Numbered from the stretch's first letter, positions 8,054 to 17,585 are shown. The stretch: 64,000 nucleotides of DNA from Halosimplex salinum (GCF_003730195.1 NZ_QWGG01000001.1:62001-126000), one strand, 5' to 3'. The notes: generated from the letters alone by a model not told the origin. Translations and numbers: made by a program.

Positions 8054-9205
8054 ATGCGACTGCACGAATATCAGGCCAAGCAGGTCTTCTCCGACGCCGG
8101 TATCCCGACGCCGGCGTCCGACCTGGCCGCGACCGTCGACGAGGCCGTCGACGCGGCCGAGGAGATCGGCTATCCGGTCGCCATCAAGGCACAGGTACAC
8201 GTCGGTGGGCGCGGGAAAGCCGGCGGGATCAAGCTCGTCGAGGACGCCGACGAGGCTCGCGAGGCCGCCGACGACATCCTCGGGATGGACCTCAAGGGCT
8301 ACACCGTCGACCGCGTCCTCGTCGAGGCCGCCGTCGACTTCGAGAACGAACTGTACGTCGGCGTTACGATGGACCGCGGCGAGGGCGAGCCCGTCGCCAT
8401 GGTCTCGACGCGCGGCGGCGTCAACATCGAGGAGGTCGCCGAGGAGGACCCCGACGCGATCGCCCGCGAACACATCGACCCCGCCTTCGGCATGCACCCC
8501 TACCAGGCACGCAAGGTCGTCTACGACGCCGGCGTCGACCGCGAGATCGCGGGCGACGTGGCGTCCATCCTGCGGACGCTCTACCAGCTCTGGGACGACC
8601 GCGACGGCGCCGACGCCGAGATCAACCCGCTGATGGTCACCGGCGACAAGGAAGTCGTCGCCGCCGACGCCGTCTTCAACGTCGACGAGGACGCCCTCTT
8701 CCGCCAGCCCGAACTCGCCGAGATGGAGGAGGAAGGCGAGTTCGCCGAGAGCGAACTCGAACAGAAGGCCGACGAGTACGGCTTCGACTACGTCCGCCTG
8801 TCCGGGAACGTCGGCATCATCGGCAACGGCGCGGGCCTCGTGATGACGACGCTCGACCTCGTCGACCACTACGGCGGCACGCCCGCCAACTTCCTCGACG
8901 TGGGCGGCGGCGCCAAGGCCGACCGCATCGCCAACGCGCTCGACATGGTGTTCTCCGACGACAACGTCGACTCCGTCGTCTTCAACATCTTCGGCGGGAT
9001 CACCCGCGGCGACGAGGTCGCCAAGGGGATCAACCAGGCGCTCGAACAGTTCGACGAGATCCCCAAGCCCGTCGTCGTCCGCCTCGCCGGCACGAACGCC
9101 GTCGAGGGGATGGAGATCCTCAACGAGGACCTCGTGACGGTCGAGCAGACGCTGGAGGACGCCGTCCAGCGTGCGGTCGAGTACGCCGAGGAGGTGGAAG
9201 CATGA
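8054..9205 (+). CDS. sucC: succinate-CoA ligase (ADP-forming), beta subunit
   Basis: Beta subunit of succinyl-CoA synthetase, which makes ATP from succinyl-CoA in the TCA cycle. The 383-residue protein opens with MRLHEYQAKQVFSDAGIP, has the ATP-grasp domain (about 1-235; KAQVHVGGRGKAGGIKL, EINPL) and the C-terminal CoA-ligase domain (GNGAGLVMTTLD, FLDVGGGA, NIFGGITRGDEVA). The start at 8054 matches the universal family N-terminus. It overlaps sucD by 4 bases (ATGA), so the subunits are translationally coupled. Two candidate promoters and a palindrome lie upstream. Confidence 0.97.
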   Translation: MRLHEYQAKQVFSDAGIPTPASDLAATVDEAVDAAEEIGYPVAIKAQVHVGGRGKAGGIKLVEDADEAREAADDILGMDLKGYTVDRVLVEAAVDFENELYVGVTMDRGEGEPVAMVSTRGGVNIEEVAEEDPDAIAREHIDPAFGMHPYQARKVVYDAGVDREIAGDVASILRTLYQLWDDRDGADAEINPLMVTGDKEVVAADAVFNVDEDALFRQPELAEMEEEGEFAESELEQKADEYGFDYVRLSGNVGIIGNGAGLVMTTLDLVDHYGGTPANFLDVGGGAKADRIANALDMVFSDDNVDSVVFNIFGGITRGDEVAKGINQALEQFDEIPKPVVVRLAGTNAVEGMEILNEDLVTVEQTLEDAVQRAVEYAEEVEA

Positions 9206-10074
9206 GTGTTCTAGTCGACGAAGACAGCCGCGTCATCGTGCAGGGTATCACCGGCGGTGAGGGCAAGTTCCACACCGAACAGATGATCGAGTACGGGACG
9301 AACGTCGTCGCCGGCGCCGTCCCCGGCAAGGGCGGCCAGGAAGTCGCCGGCGTTCCCGTCTACGACACCGTCGAGGAGGCCGCCGAGGCCGAGAACGCCG
9401 ACACCTCCGTCGTGTTCGTTCCGCCGGCCTTTGCCGGCGACGCCTGCTTCGAGGCGCTGGGCGTCGACGCCCTCGACCTCGTCGTCACCATCACCGAGGG
9501 CATCCCGACGCAGGACGTTTCGCGGGTGTACCGCCGCCTCCAGGAGACCGACGCCTACCTCGTCGGGCCGAACTGCCCCGGCGTCATCACGCCGGGCGAG
9601 GCCAAACTCGGCATCCTCCCGGGCAACATCTTCGAGGCCGGCCGCGTCGGCCTCGTCTCCCGCTCGGGCACGCTGACCTATCAGGTCGTGGACAGCCTCT
9701 CCCAGCGCGGCATCGGTCAGTCGACCGCCATCGGTATCGGCGGCGACCCGATCATCGGCACCTCGTTCGTCGAGGCGCTCGCGCTGTTCGAGCAGGACGA
9801 GAAGACGGACGCGGTCGTCATGTGCGGCGAGATCGGCGGCGAGGACGAGGAGGAAGCGGCCGCCTACATCGACGAGTACATGACCACGCCGGTGGCCGGC
9901 TTCATCGCCGGTCGCACCGCCCCGCCGGGCAAGCGGATGGGCCACGCCGGCGCCATCGTCTCCGGCTCCGGCACCGGCACCGCCCAGTCGAAGATCGACG
10001 CGCTCGAATCCGCGGGCGTCCCCGTCGGCGACACCCCCGAGGACGTCGTCGACAACGTCGAAGACCTGCTGTAA
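9202..10074 (+). CDS. sucD: succinate-CoA ligase (ADP-forming), alpha subunit
   Basis: Alpha subunit of succinyl-CoA synthetase; binds CoA and carries the phosphohistidine. The 290-residue protein begins MSVLVDEDSRVIVQGITGGE, has the CoA-binding Rossmann domain (GKGGQEVAGVPVYDTVEEA, VGPNCPGVITPGEAKLGI) and the phosphohistidine segment KRMGHAGAIVSGSGTGTAQS, in which the His of GHAGAI is the phosphorylated residue. Coupled to sucC by a 4-base overlap. Its reaction follows citrate synthase in the TCA cycle, whose gene lies 8 kb upstream, but the two are not in one operon. Confidence 0.97.
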   Translation: MSVLVDEDSRVIVQGITGGEGKFHTEQMIEYGTNVVAGAVPGKGGQEVAGVPVYDTVEEAAEAENADTSVVFVPPAFAGDACFEALGVDALDLVVTITEGIPTQDVSRVYRRLQETDAYLVGPNCPGVITPGEAKLGILPGNIFEAGRVGLVSRSGTLTYQVVDSLSQRGIGQSTAIGIGGDPIIGTSFVEALALFEQDEKTDAVVMCGEIGGEDEEEAAAYIDEYMTTPVAGFIAGRTAPPGKRMGHAGAIVSGSGTGTAQSKIDALESAGVPVGDTPEDVVDNVEDLL

Positions 10075-10195
10075 GGTCCAGCGTCGGCAGTTTTCTTTCG
10101 TCGCTCGACAACGATAGCGACGCGAGCCCGGGGAGAGTGGTGTTCCGCGGGCGCAAGCTACTTGTGCATCACTACGACAGAGTGAGTGACAACGC

Positions 10196-12337
10196 GTGAC
10201 CGAACGGACTCAGGCGACCCGACCGCGGTTCGAGCCCACCACGGACCCGCCGGGCGTCAGAATCGTCGACCCGATCGAGGCGGTCGATTTCAATGTCGAG
10301 ACGGACCGACCGGTGGATCCGACGGTCGCGGACACCGGGGGGTTTCGGTTCCCGGTCGACGCGGCGGTCGAGTTCGAGGCGAGCGTGATCGAGTTTCCTC
10401 ATCTGGCCCTTTACGCGATTCGAGACGGAGACGGCGCCCACGTCGGGGAGTTGCAGTGGGGGGAGACGAAGCGGCTCCCCGCCGGGCGGTACAGTTTCGA
10501 ACTGAGCAAAGCGCCGATGAAACTGCACGTCGAGGTTGGTGGGGAACTCACTGCGGACGTCTCCGACGAGCGGTCCGTGCTTCGGGCCGCCGAGCCCGTG
10601 ATGTTTCGCCTCGGCGCCCGGAGCTATCACGATCAACCGACTGGGACGATCACGACGACGACGGCCCCGAGCGACGTGGCGACGGCGGTCTCGCAGTTCG
10701 GTTCGGCGCTGAAGACGCGCTCCCCGGAGCGGTCGTGGCCGACGCTTCGCGGGTGTCCGCCGCTCGTCGAAGTCGGCGACGAACTGCACGTCCCGGATGG
10801 GATCGAACCGCCGGACACGGGCGTTACTATCGAGGTGCCGTCCCGCCTCGACACGCTCTATTCGGTCGCTCCCCTCGCGTACTACCTCGGTGCGACCGTC
10901 GACGTCGGTGGACCGCCTCGCCTGTGTGTCGGCGGGCGGGAGTGGTCGCTGACCCGTGACGGAGATATCGCGACGACGGCGGCGAACGTGTTGAAACGGA
11001 ACTTCACGCTCGACTGTCTCGTCCGCACCGAGGGGCTGTACGACCTCGAACTGTACGAGCGGGAGCGAGCCGTCGACAACCTCCCGTTCGCCCCCGGAGA
11101 CGTGTACGACCGGTCGCTCCCGTCCCGTGTCGCGACGTACATGGACGTACCGAGGGCGGTGTTCGAGGAAGCGATCCCCCGCTGGACGCTCACTGCAGAC
11201 GTCGTCCCCGAACCGGACCACGTCGGCGCGCTCCCGTATCTCGTTCGCGAGCTCGCCGTGGTCCGCTGTCCGGCCCCGAGCGAATTCGACGACCCGAGCG
11301 GGAGAACGCCCGGGCGGGCGCATCCCGAGAGAGTCCACTCCACGACGGAGCCCCAGCCAGCGATGCTGAGCCGGTCGGCCCGTGAGGAGTGGGACCAGGA
11401 GTTCGTCTACCCGCCGCCGACCGAGAGCGTCGAGCACGCCTACCTCGGCGACGGCGTTCCTGTCGGTGCGAGTCGGCTCTCCGTCCCGGCGTACGAACGA
11501 CAGCTTCGACGAGAGCCGACAGTGGACGTCGAGACGAGCGTGACCGTCGTCGACAACGACGCCCGAATGAGCGAGGGTGACGCCGTCGCAGACGTGTACG
11601 CGCTGGGGGAGCTGGAGTCGTTCGACGTGACGGTTCTGGAGGGGGCATCGTGTGAGCGGCTGAAAGACGCACTCACGGCCGAAACCGACCTCCTCCACTA
11701 CGTCGGGCACGTCGACGACCGGGGATTCCAGTGTGTCGACGGATTCCTCGACGCGAGAACGGTCGAATCGGTCGGTGTGCGGGCCTTCCTGCTCAACGCC
11801 TGCGTCTCGTTCGAACAGGGGCGGGCACTGGTCGAGAACGGGGCGGTCAGCGGGATCGTCACCGTCCACGACGTGTTCGATTCCATGGCGGGCCGTCTCG
11901 GCGAGACGGCGGCTCGGCTACTCGGGCAGGGGTTCTCGTTGACCGCCGCGCTGGAACTCTGCAAGCGCACGACCGACTTCCCGACGGACGAGTACGTCGT
12001 CGTCGGCGACGGATCGGTTCAGCTGACGAAAAACGAGACGGGCGTCGCGTTCGGGCTTCACGTGACGTGGAACGACGGGCCGACGGTGACGCCCCTGGCG
12101 TACCCCACGACCGATACGCCGCTGGGGACGACGCTCTTGCCGCACGCCGTCGACAACGCCATGAGCTTCCTCTCCCCGGGAGAGGGGTTCCCGATAGCGA
12201 CGACCCTCGACTCGCTGGTCGAGTCGCTCGCGTCCGAACCGTTTCCCGTGCTCCACGGCGGTGACCTCTACTGGTCCTCGGATCTCACGCGTCGTGACGT
12301 CGAACGGTGGGCCGAGACCGCCGAGCGAGAGGGATGA
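10196..12337 (+). CDS. CHAT-domain (caspase-like) protein
   Basis: A 713-residue soluble protein. Residues 1-440 are an extended, mostly beta-rich region I cannot assign. The C-terminal part (about 470-690) looks like a CHAT domain, a caspase/separase-like peptidase fold: a strand ending LLHYVGHV, with H505 in the position of the catalytic histidine, and FLLNACVSFEQGRAL with C536 as the likely nucleophile, then GIVTVHDVFD and LGQGFSLTAAL as in CHAT proteins where a duplicate helix/strand set follows. The dyad spacing (31 residues) is shorter than in many CHAT proteins. Start is GTG at 10196. A DUF3891 gene follows after 46 bp. Peptidase activity and substrate are inference. Confidence 0.75.
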   Translation: MTERTQATRPRFEPTTDPPGVRIVDPIEAVDFNVETDRPVDPTVADTGGFRFPVDAAVEFEASVIEFPHLALYAIRDGDGAHVGELQWGETKRLPAGRYSFELSKAPMKLHVEVGGELTADVSDERSVLRAAEPVMFRLGARSYHDQPTGTITTTTAPSDVATAVSQFGSALKTRSPERSWPTLRGCPPLVEVGDELHVPDGIEPPDTGVTIEVPSRLDTLYSVAPLAYYLGATVDVGGPPRLCVGGREWSLTRDGDIATTAANVLKRNFTLDCLVRTEGLYDLELYERERAVDNLPFAPGDVYDRSLPSRVATYMDVPRAVFEEAIPRWTLTADVVPEPDHVGALPYLVRELAVVRCPAPSEFDDPSGRTPGRAHPERVHSTTEPQPAMLSRSAREEWDQEFVYPPPTESVEHAYLGDGVPVGASRLSVPAYERQLRREPTVDVETSVTVVDNDARMSEGDAVADVYALGELESFDVTVLEGASCERLKDALTAETDLLHYVGHVDDRGFQCVDGFLDARTVESVGVRAFLLNACVSFEQGRALVENGAVSGIVTVHDVFDSMAGRLGETAARLLGQGFSLTAALELCKRTTDFPTDEYVVVGDGSVQLTKNETGVAFGLHVTWNDGPTVTPLAYPTTDTPLGTTLLPHAVDNAMSFLSPGEGFPIATTLDSLVESLASEPFPVLHGGDLYWSSDLTRRDVERWAETAEREG

Positions 12338-12383
12338 GTCGTCGCCGACGACCCTTTTTGTCCGTCCCGCTCGAACGGATCCC

Positions 12384-13241
12384 GTGATCGTCGCCGAGAC
12401 GACCGACGGCTACCGGTTCGTCACGCAACCCGACCACGCCGACCTCGCGGGCCGGTTCGCCGAGCACTGGGGGAACGACCGCTTCGACAGACCCGAGCCG
12501 TTCGAATCGCTCGTGGTGGCGGCCTACGCCCACGACACCGGCTGGCGGGCGTACGACCGCCGTCCCCATCTCGACGACGAGGGCGACCCGGTCGACTTCC
12601 GCGACATGCCCGCGGCGACGTGGATCGGCCTCTACGAGGAGGGGATCGACGCCGTCGTCGAGATGGACGACTACGCGGGACTGCTCGTCTCCATGCACGG
12701 CGCGGGCCTGCGAAAGCAGCGCTACGGCCTCTCCCCGGGGTGGCCCGAGACGCCCGCGGCGTTCCGCGAGTTCGTCGACCGAGAAGAACGACGGCAGGAG
12801 CGCCTGCTGGACCGATTGCTCGATGCCGGCGGGGCCGAGACCGTGACCGACGCCGACCGCGACCTGCTGGCCTCGCTCCACGGCGCTGGCGGAGTGCCGA
12901 ACGGGTACGACGGGCGGATCTGGGCGGACTATCGGCGGCTCCAGGCGTGGGACGCGCTCTCGCTCTCGTTCTGTATCACCGACTCTCCGCCGGGGTACGA
13001 CGCGATAGACGCGGTTCCGACGAGCGGTCCCCGGGACGGCACCGAGGTCTCTATATCGCGGGTCGCCGACGGCGAGTTCCGCCTCGACCCGTATCCGTTC
13101 GACCAGTCGCCGGTCGAAGTACCGGTCCAGACGCGCACTGTCGCGCGGGACGCCGTCACAGACGAGGCGTCGCTCGCGAGAGCGTACTACGCGAACGGGG
13201 TGGAGACGCGGACACTGTCGCTGGGGCCCGTGGACCGCTAA
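12384..13241 (+). CDS. DUF3891 family protein
   Basis: A 285-residue protein starting (GTG) MIVAETTDGYRFVTQPDHAD, the hallmark opening of DUF3891, a family with an HD-domain-like helical fold. Candidate metal ligands are H in QPDHADLAG and the HD pair in AYAHDTGW; further conserved histidines lie in SMHGAG and SLHGAGG. Substrate is unknown for the family; a phosphohydrolase role is only a guess from the fold. A T-rich stretch (about 12353-12359) lies 25-30 bases before the GTG and could be its own promoter or a terminator for the CHAT gene just upstream. Confidence 0.88.
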   Translation: MIVAETTDGYRFVTQPDHADLAGRFAEHWGNDRFDRPEPFESLVVAAYAHDTGWRAYDRRPHLDDEGDPVDFRDMPAATWIGLYEEGIDAVVEMDDYAGLLVSMHGAGLRKQRYGLSPGWPETPAAFREFVDREERRQERLLDRLLDAGGAETVTDADRDLLASLHGAGGVPNGYDGRIWADYRRLQAWDALSLSFCITDSPPGYDAIDAVPTSGPRDGTEVSISRVADGEFRLDPYPFDQSPVEVPVQTRTVARDAVTDEASLARAYYANGVETRTLSLGPVDR

Positions 13242-13353
13242 CCGTGGACGACCGGGGTGGCCGGCGGCCGGCCGCTCGGTCGGGTGCCAGCCTGTTCGTG
13301 GAGCCACACGTTTATTACTGGCAGTTACGAAGATCGGTTGACAGGAACGACAT

Positions 13354-15825
13354 ATGCCGGATGCGACAGACGACGCACGTGTGCTCCACGTCGACGACGA
13401 CACCGATCTCGCCGCAGTCACCAGCAGGCACCTCGAACTCGAGAGCGACCGACTGTCGGTCGTCACGGTCGACGCGCCGGAGACCGCGCTCGAGCGAATT
13501 CGGACGGAACAGTTCGACTGCGTCGTCAGTGACTACCAGATGCCGGGGATGGACGGGCTGGCCTTGCTCGAGGCGGTCCGGGCGGAGTACCCGGACCTGC
13601 CCTTCGTCCTCTACACGGGGAAGGGGAGCGAGGAGGTCGCGAGCGACGCGATCGCGGCGGGCGTCACCGACTACCTCCAGAAGGGGACGGGGCTGGACCA
13701 CTACGCGGTGCTGGCCAACCGCGTCGAGAACGCGATCGCGGCGGCCCGAGCGGAGGACCGTGCCGCCCGACAGGAGCGTATCAGCGGCCTCGTCCGGGGC
13801 ATCAATCGCCGACTCGTCGAGGCCGACAGCGTCCGCGCCGTCGACCGCACGGTGTGCGAGGCGTTCGCCGAGTCGGACTCCTACCGGTTCGCGTGGATCG
13901 GCGAACCGGACCCCGAGACGGGCGAGATCCGCCCGCGTACGTCGGCCGGCGACGCCGAAACGTATCTTGACGAGGTGACGGTCCCGTACGTGGAGGACGC
14001 GGACCCGGCGGAGCAGGGGCCTGCCGGGCGCGCCGTCCAGACCGGGGAACTCCGGCACGCCGCGACAGTCCCGGCGGACCAGACGTGCGAGGAGTGGCGG
14101 GCCATCGCCGAGCGGCACGGGTTCGAATCGGTCGTGTTCGTCCCGCTGTCGGCCACCGACGGCCGACACGACGTGCTCGGCGTGTACGCCGACACGGTCC
14201 ACGCGACGGGCGAGACGGAGCGCGAGGTGCTCGCCGAATTGGGCGATACCGTCAGTCGAGCCAGAGCGGCCGCCGAGACGCGCAGTCGGCTGGAGTGCCG
14301 CGAGTCGGAGCTCGCGACGCGCACCCGCGCCATCGAGGCGGCGCCGGTCGGCGTCACCATCGCCGACGCGACCGAACCCGGCGAACCGATCGTCTACGCG
14401 AACGACAGGTTCTGCGAGCTGACGGGCTACGACGAGTCGTCCGTCCGCGGTCGCGACTGGCGCTTCCTCGACGGTCCGGCGACCGATCCGGAGACGAGCG
14501 AGCACGTCCGCACGGCCGTCGAGACGTGCGAGCCCGTCTCGGTCCGGATCCGCCAGCACTGCGCCGACGGCGACGTGTTCTGGAGTCGGTTCGACGCGGC
14601 GCCGGTCCGCGACGACGACGGCCGGCACACCCACTGGGTCGGGTTCCACCGCGACGTGAGCGAAGTGGTCGAGCGCGAGCGGACGCTCGAAGGGCTCCAC
14701 GGAGCCACCCGGGAACTGGTCGATGCCGAGAGCAAGACCGAGGTCGCGCGCCTGACCGTCGACGCCGTCCGTGACACCCTCGATTACCCGAACAACGTCG
14801 TCAGGCTCCTCGACGGGGACGCGAACGAACTCAGGCCGGTCGCGATATCGGCGGGCGCGGAGACGATCCTCGGGGAGCGCCCCTCCTACCCCGTGGGCGA
14901 GGGGACGGCCGGTCGGGCCTTCGCCGACGGGGAGACGCTCGTCCTCGACAATGTCCAGACGGTCGAGGACGGCTACGACCGAAAGGACGCCCGTGCGTCG
15001 ATGTACGTCCCGATCGGTGACCACGGGACGCTGTCGATCGGAGACACGAAGGCGGGCGTCTTCGACGAGTCCGACGTCCACCTCGCGGAGATCTTCGCCG
15101 CCAACGCGGAGGCGGCCCTGGACCGCGTCGAGCAGGCCCAGACGCGCAAACGACAGAACGAACGCCTGGAGGCGTTCACGAGCGTCGTCTCGCACGACCT
15201 CCGTAACCCGCTCTCGGTGCTCGTCGGCTCCCTCCCGCTCGCCGAGGAGACCGGCGAGGCCGACCACTTCGAGCGGTGTTACCGCGCGCTCGACCGGATG
15301 GAGCGGCTGATCGACGACCTGCTGCGGCTGGCCCGGGAGGGCGAGACGGTCGACGCGCCGGCACCGGTGTCGCTCCCGGACGTCGCGAGGGACGCCTGGG
15401 CCACGGTCGACACCGGCGGCGCGGAGCTCCGCGTCGAGACGGACGCGACCGTCCTCGCCGACGAGTCGCGCCTCCGACAGCTCGTCGAAAATCTCGTCCG
15501 GAACTCGGTCGAACACGGACCGAGGAACCCGGACGCGCGGGACCGGTACGGGGCGCTCCAGCACGGCGACGAGACGGTCACCGTGACGGTCGGCGACCTC
15601 CCCGAGGAGTCGGGCTTCTTCGTCGCCGACGACGGGTCCGGGATCCCCGACGACCGCCGGGACCGGGTGTTCGAGAGCGGCTTCTCTACGTCGCCCGACG
15701 GAACCGGATTCGGCCTCGCGATCGTCTCCGAGATCGCGTCGGCCCACGGCTGGACCACCGCGGTCACCGAGAGCGACACGGCGGGCGCTCGGGTGGAGAT
15801 CCGCGACGTCGACCGCCCGGACTGA
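13354..15825 (+). CDS. cytoplasmic hybrid sensor histidine kinase (REC-GAF-PAS-GAF-HisKA-HATPase)
   Basis: An 823-residue sensor kinase with no membrane segment. Order: receiver domain (8-125; phospho-acceptor D60 in CVVSDYQMPGMDG, conserved K110), GAF-like domain (about 145-310), PAS domain (325-437; EAAPVGVTIADATEPGEPIV), second GAF (about 450-592), phosphoacceptor helix with H614 (VVSHDLRNPLS) and HATPase_c (N-box VENLVRNSVEH 711-721, DDGSGIPDD, GTGFGLAIV). All key residues for autophosphorylation are present. The receiver at the N-terminus is a common haloarchaeal arrangement. A TATA-like tttattac (13311-13318) lies about 36 bases before the ATG. Signal and partner regulator unknown; no response regulator gene is adjacent. 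Confidence 0.92.
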   Translation: MPDATDDARVLHVDDDTDLAAVTSRHLELESDRLSVVTVDAPETALERIRTEQFDCVVSDYQMPGMDGLALLEAVRAEYPDLPFVLYTGKGSEEVASDAIAAGVTDYLQKGTGLDHYAVLANRVENAIAAARAEDRAARQERISGLVRGINRRLVEADSVRAVDRTVCEAFAESDSYRFAWIGEPDPETGEIRPRTSAGDAETYLDEVTVPYVEDADPAEQGPAGRAVQTGELRHAATVPADQTCEEWRAIAERHGFESVVFVPLSATDGRHDVLGVYADTVHATGETEREVLAELGDTVSRARAAAETRSRLECRESELATRTRAIEAAPVGVTIADATEPGEPIVYANDRFCELTGYDESSVRGRDWRFLDGPATDPETSEHVRTAVETCEPVSVRIRQHCADGDVFWSRFDAAPVRDDDGRHTHWVGFHRDVSEVVERERTLEGLHGATRELVDAESKTEVARLTVDAVRDTLDYPNNVVRLLDGDANELRPVAISAGAETILGERPSYPVGEGTAGRAFADGETLVLDNVQTVEDGYDRKDARASMYVPIGDHGTLSIGDTKAGVFDESDVHLAEIFAANAEAALDRVEQAQTRKRQNERLEAFTSVVSHDLRNPLSVLVGSLPLAEETGEADHFERCYRALDRMERLIDDLLRLAREGETVDAPAPVSLPDVARDAWATVDTGGAELRVETDATVLADESRLRQLVENLVRNSVEHGPRNPDARDRYGALQHGDETVTVTVGDLPEESGFFVADDGSGIPDDRRDRVFESGFSTSPDGTGFGLAIVSEIASAHGWTTAVTESDTAGARVEIRDVDRPD

Positions 15826-15902
15826 CCGCCCGATGAGCTCCTCGGTGGTCGACTTCCTCCGACGCCAAAACGATTTGTCGGCGGCGGTCCTCGTGACGGC
15901 GT

Positions 15903-16088
15903 ATGAAAGACGAGGCCTGGCGCTCGGTCGAGGTCGTCAACAACAAGCAGGGCGAACCCCACCTGCTCCAGCAGCGAGTGACCGTCTACACCTCCGGCGT
16001 GAGCGAGGAGTCGTCGGGCTACACGAAACCGGAGGTCCAGCACCGACTCGTCCCGCTCCAGAGCCTCGTCGAGTACGACAGCGGGTGA
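15903..16088 (+). CDS. small conserved-looking haloarchaeal protein
   Basis: A 61-residue protein, MKDEAWRSVEVVNNKQGEPH then QQRVTVYTSGVSEESSGYT and HRLVPLQSLVEYDSG. Composition (moderate acidity, few Arg, balanced hydrophobics) is unlike the arginine/proline-rich shadow frames around it, and the alternating hydrophobic pattern suggests a small beta-rich fold. It lies between the hybrid kinase and a DUF6735-like gene on the same strand. I do not recognise a family; no motif tells function. Confidence 0.5.
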   Translation: MKDEAWRSVEVVNNKQGEPHLLQQRVTVYTSGVSEESSGYTKPEVQHRLVPLQSLVEYDSG

Positions 16089-16175
16089 CCCGACGACCGA
16101 CGCGGCCCGTGGGCCGACCCGACGGGCGACTCGTCCGAGCCTTTACGTACGAACCCGGGACCAACCCGACTCGCC

Positions 16176-16724
16176 GTGGGAGCGCGCACGCTGGTCGCCG
16201 TCGAGCGGCCGAACGGTCGGTACGACTGCTACCACTCCCAGTGGGGTGGCCAGCACCTCGACCGGCTGGTCGGACTCCTCCGGGTCGACGGGCTTCCCCC
16301 CACTCTCGCCGACGCCGGCCCCGTCGAGACGGCCGTCCCCGCCGACCGCGTCCTCGCCCTGCTCGACCCCCGGGAGTACGAGGCGCTGGTCGTCGACGGC
16401 GGGTCGGTCGAGGCGTACCTGGTCTGCTGGCTCGGCGTCGAGCCACTCCAGCACACCGGCCGCGCCGACACGGCGGGGACCCCCGCGGACGAGGCGACGG
16501 CGTTCGTCCGTGACGCCGCCCTCGTCCCGTGGACCGACGCGGCGACTGCGACGCGCCTCCGACGGTTTCTCCGTACCGCGAAGGACGTGCTCGGCGACGC
16601 CGTCGACGCCGGCCTCCTCTCGGCACCGGCGGCGACGGCGTCCCTCCGGATCCGTCTCGCTGGACACCCCGACGTTCCGGCGGACACGCTGTGGCTGCCG
16701 GTGGGGGGTGACACCGTGGCCTGA
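16176..16724 (+). CDS. DUF6735-like haloarchaeal protein
   Basis: A 182-residue soluble protein that starts (GTG at 16176) MGARTLVAVERPNGRYDCYH followed by SQWGG, matching a haloarchaea-only family that I recall as DUF6735. The middle reads AVPADRVLALLDPREYEALVV, and the C-terminal third is helical (LRRFLRTAKDVLGDAVDAGL). A TATA-like cctttacg (16139-16146) lies about 30 bases before the GTG, which supports this start. Function unknown; neighbours (kinase upstream, nucS downstream on the same strand) give no clear link. Confidence 0.75.
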   Translation: MGARTLVAVERPNGRYDCYHSQWGGQHLDRLVGLLRVDGLPPTLADAGPVETAVPADRVLALLDPREYEALVVDGGSVEAYLVCWLGVEPLQHTGRADTAGTPADEATAFVRDAALVPWTDAATATRLRRFLRTAKDVLGDAVDAGLLSAPAATASLRIRLAGHPDVPADTLWLPVGGDTVA

Positions 16725-16793
16725 CACCGCAGAACCCGGGGACGGTCGTCCCGTGTCGCGCGGTTTTTACCCGCCCGGGCGCAACCGATAGTC

Positions 16794-17561
16794 GTGACTG
16801 CCGTCGAGGACGGACTCCGACTGAAGACCCGCGAGCGGCCGGATCACGACGCTGCCAGGGACCTCGTGGCCGAAGCGATCGACACCGGGGCGCTCGTGAC
16901 GGTCGTCGGCCGCTGCACGGTCGACTACGAGGGGCGCGCGTCGAGCACCCTCGGTCCCGGCGAGCGACTGGTGATGCTCAAACCCGACGGCGCCGCGCTC
17001 GTCCACACCGACGAGGGCCAGCAGCCGGTGAACTGGCAGCCCCCCGACTGCGACCACGAGGCGTCGCTCGTCGACGGACATTTGCGGATCGAGAGCCACC
17101 GGGAGACGCCCGAGGAGCACCTCGCCGTCGACTTCGAGTCCGTGCTCGAAGTGTCGGCCTACGGGCTGACCGACGAGCGCGACCTCTCCCTGCAGGGCAC
17201 CGAGGAGGACCTCCGCCAGCGCATCCTCGACGATCCCGCGCTGGTCGAGACGGGGTTCGTCCCGCTCGCGACCGAGCGCGGGACCCCCGCCGGTGCGGTC
17301 GACATCTACGGCGAGGACGGGGACGGCCGCGCCGTCGCCGTCGAACTCAAGCGCCGGCGGGTGGGCCCCGACGCGGTGGGCCAGCTCGGCCGCTACGTCG
17401 ACGCGATGGAACGGGACCTCCACGCCGACACGGAGGTGCGCGGCATCCTGGTCGCGCCCTCGGTGACCGACCGCGCGAGCCGACTGCTCGCCGAACGCGG
17501 CCTGGAGTTCGTCCCGCTCACGCCGACGGGATCCGGGGAGTCTCCGGGCTCCTCGGAGTAG
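16794..17561 (+). CDS. nucS: mismatch-specific endonuclease NucS/EndoMS
   Basis: Archaeal/actinobacterial endonuclease that cleaves both strands at mismatched DNA and interacts with the sliding clamp. The 255-residue protein has the N-terminal beta-barrel DNA-binding domain (about 1-125) and the RecB-like nuclease domain (about 140-240) with GAVDIYGEDG and VAVELKRRRVGPDAVGQL, which carry the conserved Asp, Glu and Lys of the active site. Start is GTG at 16794; a T-rich box (ggtttttaccc, about 16762-16772) sits 22-32 bases before it. Its 3' end is only 24 bp from the convergent mutS stop, putting two mismatch-recognition proteins side by side. Confidence 0.93.
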   Translation: MTAVEDGLRLKTRERPDHDAARDLVAEAIDTGALVTVVGRCTVDYEGRASSTLGPGERLVMLKPDGAALVHTDEGQQPVNWQPPDCDHEASLVDGHLRIESHRETPEEHLAVDFESVLEVSAYGLTDERDLSLQGTEEDLRQRILDDPALVETGFVPLATERGTPAGAVDIYGEDGDGRAVAVELKRRRVGPDAVGQLGRYVDAMERDLHADTEVRGILVAPSVTDRASRLLAERGLEFVPLTPTGSGESPGSSE

Positions 17562-17585
17562 CCGCGCGACGCACTTCGCCCGCGC

